Shown one piece after another: positions 26,233 to 30,992 of a stretch of 30,992 bases of DNA. The stretch is from NCBI GenBank assembly GCA_002279765.1, contig NCCR01000059.1, positions 1 through 30,992 of the forward strand, written 5' to 3'. A program made the translations under genes and the position numbers. The notes beneath the pieces were generated by a model, which was not told the origin of the DNA, ran no database searches, and saw only the letters and a list, made by a program, of their open reading frames with translations. How positions within the stretch are numbered: position 1 is the first letter of the stretch; every line of letters starts with the position of its first letter. The stretch is from Verrucomicrobia bacterium 12-59-8 (lineage in GTDB: Bacteria; Verrucomicrobiota; Verrucomicrobiae; Verrucomicrobiales; Verrucomicrobiaceae).

Positions 26233-27483
26233 ATGAGCAGCCTCAAATCCAAACGTCGCATCGCCATTGTACACGACTGGCTTCCAGTCTATGGAGGCGC
26301 CGAACGCGTGCTTGAGCAGATGCTCAAAGTGTACCCAGATGCCGATGTCTTCAGCCTCATCGATGCCCTGGACGAGGAGAACCGGAAGTTTCTGAATGGC
26401 AAGCCGGTCAAAACCTCCTTCGTGCAAAAACTTCCAGGCGGCAAAAAGTACTACCGGCATTGTTTCCCGCTGATGCCGCTGGCGATCGAACAGTTTGATT
26501 TCAGCCCGTATGACATGGTGATCACCAGCAGCTACGCGTTTGCCAAAGGCATCATCACCGGACCACGCCAGCTGCATCTGTGCTACTGTCACTCACCCAT
26601 TCGTTACGCCTGGGATCTGCAGGCACAATATTTGAAGGAATCCAAAATGGACCACGGGCTGATGACCTGGTTCGTGCGCAGCATGCTGCATTTCATCCGC
26701 ATGTGGGACAGCCGCACGGCGGCCGGCGTGGACGCGTTCATGGCCAATTCGCGCTTCATCGCGCGGCGCATCGAGAAAGTGTACCGCCGGGATGCGACGG
26801 TGGTCTATCCACCCGTCAACATCGATCGCTTCGAGACGTGCAGTGAAAAGGAGAATTTTTATGTGACGGCATCACGCTTGGTGCCCTACAAGCGCATGGA
26901 CCTCATCATCCAGGCTTTCAACGGGACGCCGGACCGCCAGCTCGTCGTGATTGGCGATGGACCAGAGCTGCCCAAACTGCGCCGTCTTGCAGGTGCCAAT
27001 GTGAAGGTGCTCGGCTGGCAGCCCCAGGAGGTGCTGAAGAGCCACCTGCAGCGGGCCAAAGGATTTGTCTTCGCCGGTGAGGAGGACTTCGGCATCATTC
27101 TGCTGGAGGCCCAGGCCAGCGGCACACCCGTGATAGCGTACGGTCGCGGCGGTGCGCTGGAGACCGTCATTGAGAATCAAACCGGGATGTTTTTTGGTGA
27201 GCAGAGCATTGAATCCCTCCAAGACGCCATTGCCGAATTTGAAACACGTGAGTGGAATGCACTGAAGTGCCGGCAGAATGCGGAGCGGTTCAGCGCCAAT
27301 CTGTTTCGTGAGCGGTTTCAACAATTCGTCGAAGGTGAGTGGGAGCGGTTTGCAGCGATGTCCTCCGGGGTGGACACCACCGCTGAAAGCAGCCATGACT
27401 GGCGGCACCATACGCCGCAGGATAAGATGATCGACGCAGAAGAGGACCTTGCGCTGGGGAAACAGCTGCTGCTGCCAGCCTGA
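26233..27483 (+). CDS. Glycosyltransferase family 4 (mannosyltransferase-like)
   Basis: 416 residues from ATG 26233. The N terminus RRIAIVHDWLPVYGGAERVL is the GGAE-type GT4 opening; later come CYCHSPIRYAWDLQAQYL, VDAFMANSRFIARRIEKVY and VVYPPVNIDRF, all features of a GT4 group that often transfers mannose. The donor domain has YVTASRLVPYKRMDL, VIGDGPELPKL and E-x7-E at Glu284-Glu292 in EDFGIILLEAQASG. An upstream in-frame ATG at 26191 overlaps the VanZ-GT4 stop; I prefer 26233 because the intervening bases look like the C-rich leaders of other genes here, but 26191 is possible. It is the last gene before a long non-coding gap. Confidence 0.91.
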   Translation: MSSLKSKRRIAIVHDWLPVYGGAERVLEQMLKVYPDADVFSLIDALDEENRKFLNGKPVKTSFVQKLPGGKKYYRHCFPLMPLAIEQFDFSPYDMVITSSYAFAKGIITGPRQLHLCYCHSPIRYAWDLQAQYLKESKMDHGLMTWFVRSMLHFIRMWDSRTAAGVDAFMANSRFIARRIEKVYRRDATVVYPPVNIDRFETCSEKENFYVTASRLVPYKRMDLIIQAFNGTPDRQLVVIGDGPELPKLRRLAGANVKVLGWQPQEVLKSHLQRAKGFVFAGEEDFGIILLEAQASGTPVIAYGRGGALETVIENQTGMFFGEQSIESLQDAIAEFETREWNALKCRQNAERFSANLFRERFQQFVEGEWERFAAMSSGVDTTAESSHDWRHHTPQDKMIDAEEDLALGKQLLLPA

Positions 27484-27575
27484 GCGGGAAGGCAGGAACG
27501 TCATACCGGGCTGCCACACGACGGGCAGCGGTCTCGGACCTGGGGTGCCAACCTCGGTTTTGAAAAGCATGTCTG

Positions 27576-27644
27576 ACTGATGGCGGAGCCATGCCGTCAA
27601 ACGACGGTGAACTGTAACTGATGGCGGAGCTTTGCTGTAAAAAG
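27576..27644 (+). repeat. Imperfect direct repeat, 41-base spacing
   Basis: ACTGATGGCGGAGC occurs at 27576-27589 and again at 27617-27630, identical over 14 bases. The similarity continues for about 14 more bases (catgccgtcaaacg versus tttgctgtaaaaag). The copies are the remains of a small duplicated element or paired binding sites; I cannot tell which. Confidence 0.6.
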
Positions 27645-27892
27645 CCGAATATTAGAAAGTGTCCTGATGGCATAGGTTGCAATGGATGATGCCAAAAGGT
27701 CGTCGGCAGGGGGTAAGACGCGCCACCGGCACGAGATGTTCGTGCGTCTGTGAGGCTAGGCAGGCGCAGCGCCCCCCCAGCTAAGAAGGGGGCTCCAGGC
27801 TGCTTTTGTGCAAGCCTGTTCCAGCGTCAGTAGATGCTTCAGGAATTTTTGGAGGGGCAGGCCCAAAAAGGACCATTCACGCCCTTCACGAG

Positions 27893-27919
27893 TAAGCATA
27901 TGCTTAACCCGATTTAAGC
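27893..27919. promoter_or_regulatory. Palindromic operator-like cluster upstream of the export block
   Basis: TAAGCATATGCTTA (27893-27906) is a perfect 14-bp palindrome. It overlaps a second inverted repeat, GCTTAA-cccgat-TTAAGC (27902-27919). Together they present three copies of the half-site TTAAGC/TAAGC. It lies about 35-60 bases upstream of the TATAAT at 27953, a sensible place for a dimeric regulator. The palindromes are seen directly; the regulator and role are inferred. Confidence 0.45.
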
Positions 27920-27952
27920 CATGCAAGCGTCCCAACGGCCACTCCCGTGCTT

Positions 27953-27958
27953 TATAAT
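27953..27958 (+). promoter_or_regulatory. Possible -10 box (TATAAT)
   Basis: A perfect TATAAT sits at 27953-27958, with no convincing -35 at the standard distance. If used, transcription would begin near 27965, downstream of the ATG at 27961, and this would favour ATG 27988 as the start of the FecR-like gene. A regulator binding the adjacent palindromes could compensate for the missing -35. Confidence 0.35.
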
Positions 27959-27987
27959 TCATGATGATTCTGAACAATCGAGTTTTC

Positions 27988-28968
27988 ATGGCAAATGTCA
28001 CTCCTCAGTCGGGCTTGGTCCTGAACAGGGGCTGCCAACGTCTTTTCTGGTGCCTGCTGCTCACATTGATCACCGCCGGGCCACTCCATGCCCAGCATGG
28101 CACCTCGGTATCGGCCAGGTTTGCAGCTGTTAAAGGCGTGGTGATGGCTTCCTCTCAAGGCGGCAGTGAAAAACAAATGCACAAAGGCGACAGCATTCGC
28201 TCCGGAACAGTCATTTCGTCCGGTGCAGAAGCTGGCGCTTCATTGAAACCACTGCCGACGTTGCATGTGATCATCTATCCCGATACGAAAATACGGTTTG
28301 ATGGAGCGGACATCAATCCCGATGGCGGCGGCAACGTGATGTGCAGCATCGTCGCAGGAAAAGCATTGTTTCACATCGATCAAGTCCCGGAAGGAACCAC
28401 CAACGGCAGGGAACTTCCACCACTGATCAAGGTGACCGTCGCCACCGAAGAAGGAGTGATCTTGAACATCATGGGTGGGAAACCAGAACCCGCTGATCCC
28501 AGCACGCCGGGAGAGAAAACCGGCGCACAAACCAATTCCGCCACCTGGACCGTGCAGCATGATGAAGGCAGAACCGTGGTGGCGGTGGGTGAAGGACTGA
28601 GCAGGGTCAGCATCGGCAAAGGCTCGGCAGCAGGGACTGGTGAAGTGGGCGGACAGGTCAAGGTGCCGGAGGGTTCCGTGATCTGGCTGTTTAACCGTGG
28701 CGGCAAGATCGAGGCCGAACTGGTGGATACTCAGTCAGGCAAGGTCACGAACCTCTCTGGCGGGCCGTCCAGCGGCAACAGTCTGGTGCAGCAGTCGAAG
28801 CAAATACTCCCATCTCCATCTTCGAGCAGTACGACCTCAACGTCCGGCACAACAACGCCCGGCACATCACCCGGCACGTCCGGAAACCTGCCAGGCAATC
28901 CTTCGTCCAATCCCGATCTCTCAACTCCGCAGAAACCACTCCCAGTGGTTTCTGCAGACACCCCTTGA
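27988..28968 (+). CDS. Secreted FecR-like domain protein with Ser/Thr/Pro-rich tail
   Basis: About 326 residues from ATG 27988. The N terminus has a signal peptide: basic NRGCQR, hydrophobic LFWCLLLTLITAG and probable cleavage after PLHA-Q. The mature part begins with a FecR-like beta domain: ARFAAVKGVVMASS, MHKGDSIRSGTVISSG, LHVIIYPDTKIRFDG, typical of 'imposed-charge/threshold' FecR folds. The last 60-70 residues are Ser, Thr, Pro and Gly rich, low complexity, probably disordered in the periplasm. ATGs at 27961 and 27964 are alternatives; the TATAAT just before them argues for 27988. It sits directly upstream of the outer-membrane barrel gene. It probably supports export or cell-surface attachment, but no function is shown. 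Confidence 0.82.
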   Translation: MANVTPQSGLVLNRGCQRLFWCLLLTLITAGPLHAQHGTSVSARFAAVKGVVMASSQGGSEKQMHKGDSIRSGTVISSGAEAGASLKPLPTLHVIIYPDTKIRFDGADINPDGGGNVMCSIVAGKALFHIDQVPEGTTNGRELPPLIKVTVATEEGVILNIMGGKPEPADPSTPGEKTGAQTNSATWTVQHDEGRTVVAVGEGLSRVSIGKGSAAGTGEVGGQVKVPEGSVIWLFNRGGKIEAELVDTQSGKVTNLSGGPSSGNSLVQQSKQILPSPSSSSTTSTSGTTTPGTSPGTSGNLPGNPSSNPDLSTPQKPLPVVSADTP

Positions 28969-28976
28969 TTCAGCCG

Positions 28977-30228
28977 ATGCCCCCCAAACGCCCACCCACT
29001 CTTCGAGCTTCCGCAGCACTGCTGGCATGCTGCGCGATACTGCATGCAGGGATCGCAGACGGACAGGATGCGCTGCGCGATGCAGCAGCCGGCACCAAGG
29101 CTTCACTGGCAGCCCCGGCGGACGAGAACGTGCCGGAAACTAAAGATTCCGAGGATACCTTTCTTGACGAGTACATGAACTATCAAATGCGCCTGCTGAA
29201 AAACTGGAAGCTGCGCGTGTTTGCCTCCGGCACCTGGCGTTATGACTCCAACGTGTTCCTGCGTAATTTCAACGCCCAGCACGACATGCTGTGGAGCGCG
29301 CGTCCAGGCTTTCAATATTCCTACGGGGACGAAAAAGCCAAGCTGCAACTGCTCGCGGACTACAACGCACAGTTCAATTTTTATGACAAATTCAGCCAAC
29401 AAAATTCGCTCAACCAGTTCTTGAGCCTGTCGCTGGCCTACCGCATGCAGAAAACGTCGATCAAGCTGTCAGGAATTTTCAACCAGGTCACCGGCGGTGA
29501 TCTTGATGTGGGTGGGCAGGCGCAGCGGATCAATTTTTCTCCGCAGTTGCAAATCATGTATGAAGTCTCGGAGAAAGTCCGCATCGGCCTCTCCGGGCAG
29601 CTGCAGCAAACACACTACAACTCGCTGATTTCATCCCAGACCTGGAGGTTCGGCGTGTTTGCGGACTATGCCTTTTCCCCAAGATTCCGGCTGGGCCTGC
29701 AGTTCAATGAAATGATTCAGGAAGTGCAGCAGAGCTCTCGTGCGCCTGGAGTACGAGGCGTCCAAGAAGCTTTCGATCACGGGTTCGGGCGGGATTCACA
29801 TGCTGCAAACGGCTTCAGCGGGAGATTCCACGCTGCCACTGGGCTCGCTTGGCATCAAGTATGCCGTCGGCCCCAAAACCTCGCTGTATGCGAATGCCTA
29901 TGCACGGGCGCAGAACTCCCCTTCACTCGCCGGACAGTACTTCCAGTCTGAAGGTGTGCTGCTGGGCATCCAGCAGCAGCTGGGCACCAAAGTCACCGTG
30001 GGCGCGGATTTTGGCTACGATTTCTCCGAATACCATTCCTACCTCTCCGGAGTGGCAACCACCCGCCGAGACCATGTCCGGTTCGTGCGGCCTTGGTTGA
30101 AGTACACTCTCCACCGCCATCTCTCGCTGGATTTCTTTTACCAGCACACCACCAACGACTCCACCGGCAGCGGAGCACAGCCCTTTGAGCGAGATCTCGT
30201 CGGGGCTGGCCTCACCAGCTCGTGGTAG
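28977..30228 (+). pseudogene. Outer-membrane beta-barrel protein (putative porin of an export locus), frame disrupted near 29740
   Basis: A signal peptide (MPPKRPPTLRASAALLACCA, cleavage near ADG-QD) is followed by an acidic linker and amphipathic strands with alternating polar and hydrophobic residues, for example LRVFASGTWRYDSNVFLRNF and IKLSGIFNQVTGG, resembling the 'beta-barrel porin 2' proteins found in exopolysaccharide loci. The first frame is good to about 29735 (FNEMIQEVQQSS); a second frame from about 29738 continues LVRLEYEASKKLSITGSGG to the C-terminal GAGLTSSW, whose terminal aromatic residue fits the outer-membrane assembly signal. Total span is 3n+1, so one extra base or a loss of 3n+2 is needed; related barrels usually have a few more residues between these strands. 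Either real decay or a sequencing error. Confidence 0.8.
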
Positions 30229-30260
30229 GCGGTCGCTCACAACCATAACCCACTCATCTT

Positions 30261-30938
30261 ATGTTTTCACTTCAGCGTGTCTCCGGCATCAAAAGCCTCA
30301 ACTGCGTCGGCGGTCTGCGTGGCATCTGCCTGGCGCTGTGCTATATCGGTCTGAACTCCGCCGTGAGTGCCCAACAACCGGCGTCATTTTTGTCTGGCCC
30401 CTCCAATCCGGAATCCCTCCAGAAGAGTGCCATTACGGCGGACTATCAGATCCGCGAAGGGGACATGGTGCAGGTTTCCGTGTTCAATGAGCCCGAACTG
30501 ACCGCAGGCGGCAGGGTCAGAAAAGATGGCACCATCCAATGTCCTTTGATTGGTTCGATCAAGATCCAGGGATTGAGCCAGATGGGCGCGGCCCGCCTGA
30601 TCGAGGCGGAATACCGCAAAGATTATCTGGTGAATCCGGAGGTGAACCTGTTCGTCTCCCAGTTCTCCGTGCAGCGCATCACCATCCTCGGCCAGGTGCA
30701 GCGGCCAGGCTCGCATGAGCTGCCGGCGGAAAAGGACCTGACCATACTGCAGGTTCTGGGTCTGGCGGGCGGTGCGACGCGCATCGCCAATCTCAAAAAG
30801 GTGCTCGTGAAGCGCCTCGTGGACGGCAGGGAGAAGATTTTCAAGGTGGACGTCAATAGCATGGCGTCCGGCAATCAGACCATGATGTTTTATGTCCACG
30901 AGGACGATGTCATCACCGTGCCCGAAAGCTTCTTTTAA
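30261..30938 (+). CDS. Short polysaccharide export protein (OPX/Wza family, Poly_export plus SLBB)
   Basis: 225 residues. A signal peptide (GICLALCYIGLNSAVSA) is followed at about residue 61 by the export domain: DYQIREGDMVQVSVFNEPEL, VRKDGTIQCPLIGSIKIQG and LSQMGAARLIEAEY. A single SLBB-like domain follows: VQRITILGQVQRPGSHELP to HEDDVITVPESFF. There is no clear lipobox and no C-terminal amphipathic helix, so it is much shorter than E. coli Wza (379 residues). Short OPX proteins of this class are thought to work with a separate beta-barrel porin, and one lies immediately upstream. The 32-base leader lacks a Shine-Dalgarno sequence. Cell location: periplasm, beneath the outer membrane. Confidence 0.92.
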   Translation: MFSLQRVSGIKSLNCVGGLRGICLALCYIGLNSAVSAQQPASFLSGPSNPESLQKSAITADYQIREGDMVQVSVFNEPELTAGGRVRKDGTIQCPLIGSIKIQGLSQMGAARLIEAEYRKDYLVNPEVNLFVSQFSVQRITILGQVQRPGSHELPAEKDLTILQVLGLAGGATRIANLKKVLVKRLVDGREKIFKVDVNSMASGNQTMMFYVHEDDVITVPESFF

Positions 30939-30942
30939 TATC

Positions 30943-30992
30943 ATGCAACAAGCCTCCTTATCCCTCTCCCGCCCTGCATACGACCTGCCGCC
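30943..30992 (+). CDS. Start of a gene running off the window (possibly Wzc-like)
   Basis: ATG 30943, four bases after the OPX stop, opens an uninterrupted frame of 16 codons to the window end (MQQASLSLSRPAYDLP). Position immediately after a Wza-type gene is where a Wzc-type chain-length/tyrosine-kinase gene commonly lies. The short sequence does not itself identify a family; the product is inferred from context only. Confidence 0.45.
   Translation, partial: MQQASLSLSRPAYDLP

Larger units (their letters stand above)
27484..27987. other. Non-coding region between the assembly and export blocks
   Basis: About 500 bases with no supported gene. It holds a possible end-of-block hairpin GCTGCC/GGCAGC (27510-27529, no T-run); an imperfect 28-base direct repeat (27576 and 27617); a stem GCACGA/TCGTGC (27729-27745) flanked by AGAC/GTCT; C- and G-runs that could pair (27771 and 27788 areas); a hairpin CAGGCT/AGCCTG (27796-27818); TTCACG repeated nine bases apart (27876, 27885); a 14-bp palindrome; and a TATAAT box. 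Antisense frames here show no family character. It most likely carries a terminator for the upstream genes and the promoter of the export block. Confidence 0.6.

Noticed and set aside
27510..27529. Rho-independent terminator after the last GT4
   Set aside because: The stem GCTGCC/GGCAGC is only six pairs, with an 8-base loop and no T-run.

Overview
The window is one strand-biased polysaccharide biosynthesis and export locus; every convincing gene is on the + strand. High GC, long glycosyltransferase runs, C-rich leaders with almost no Shine-Dalgarno sequences, and frequent ATGA or short overlaps suggest a Gram-negative bacterium with leader habits like those of Verrucomicrobiaceae (Prosthecobacter-like). 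That placement is inference from style and gene content; no rRNA or other marker gene is present to confirm it.

Layout. 1-2377: nucleotide-sugar supply, a 5'-truncated UDP-glucuronate decarboxylase followed by UDP-glucose 6-dehydrogenase, together giving UDP-GlcA and UDP-xylose. 2461-4655: an ABC-2 permease and its ATPase with a C-terminal Wzt-like carbohydrate-binding extension. 4665-6559: a small membrane-anchored protein translationally coupled to an HTTM membrane protein fused to a DCC (CxxC) domain, an unexpected pair in a polysaccharide locus. 6576-19574: an acyltransferase-3, a pyruvyltransferase-family protein, a series of GT4 and GT2 enzymes including a GT4-GT2 fusion, two left-handed beta-helix acyltransferases and a Wzy-like polymerase/ligase. 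19605-21832: two consecutive genes with broken reading frames (a GT4 and an acyltransferase-3). 21837-27483: four further GT4 domains, one fused behind a VanZ-like membrane domain, plus a serine-acetyltransferase-like enzyme, most with overlapping stop and start codons.

A roughly 500-base non-coding gap (27484-27987) holds palindromes, hairpins, an imperfect direct repeat and a TATAAT box, and separates the assembly block from an export block. The export block has a secreted FecR-like protein, an outer-membrane beta-barrel protein whose frame is broken near 29740, a short Wza-type (OPX) protein, and the first codons of another gene at the window edge.

Taken together, the locus appears to make a large, heavily decorated polymer (pyruvyl, O-acyl, probably xylose/uronic acid) using about twelve glycosyltransferase domains. 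It mixes parts of ABC-dependent export (Wzm/Wzt) with parts of Wzy/OPX-dependent export. No Wzx flippase, initiating phosphoglycosyl transferase or complete Wzc is visible; these may lie outside the window. The most notable items are the HTTM-DCC module, the VanZ-GT4 fusion, the short-OPX plus separate barrel arrangement, and the three frame disruptions within about 10 kb.
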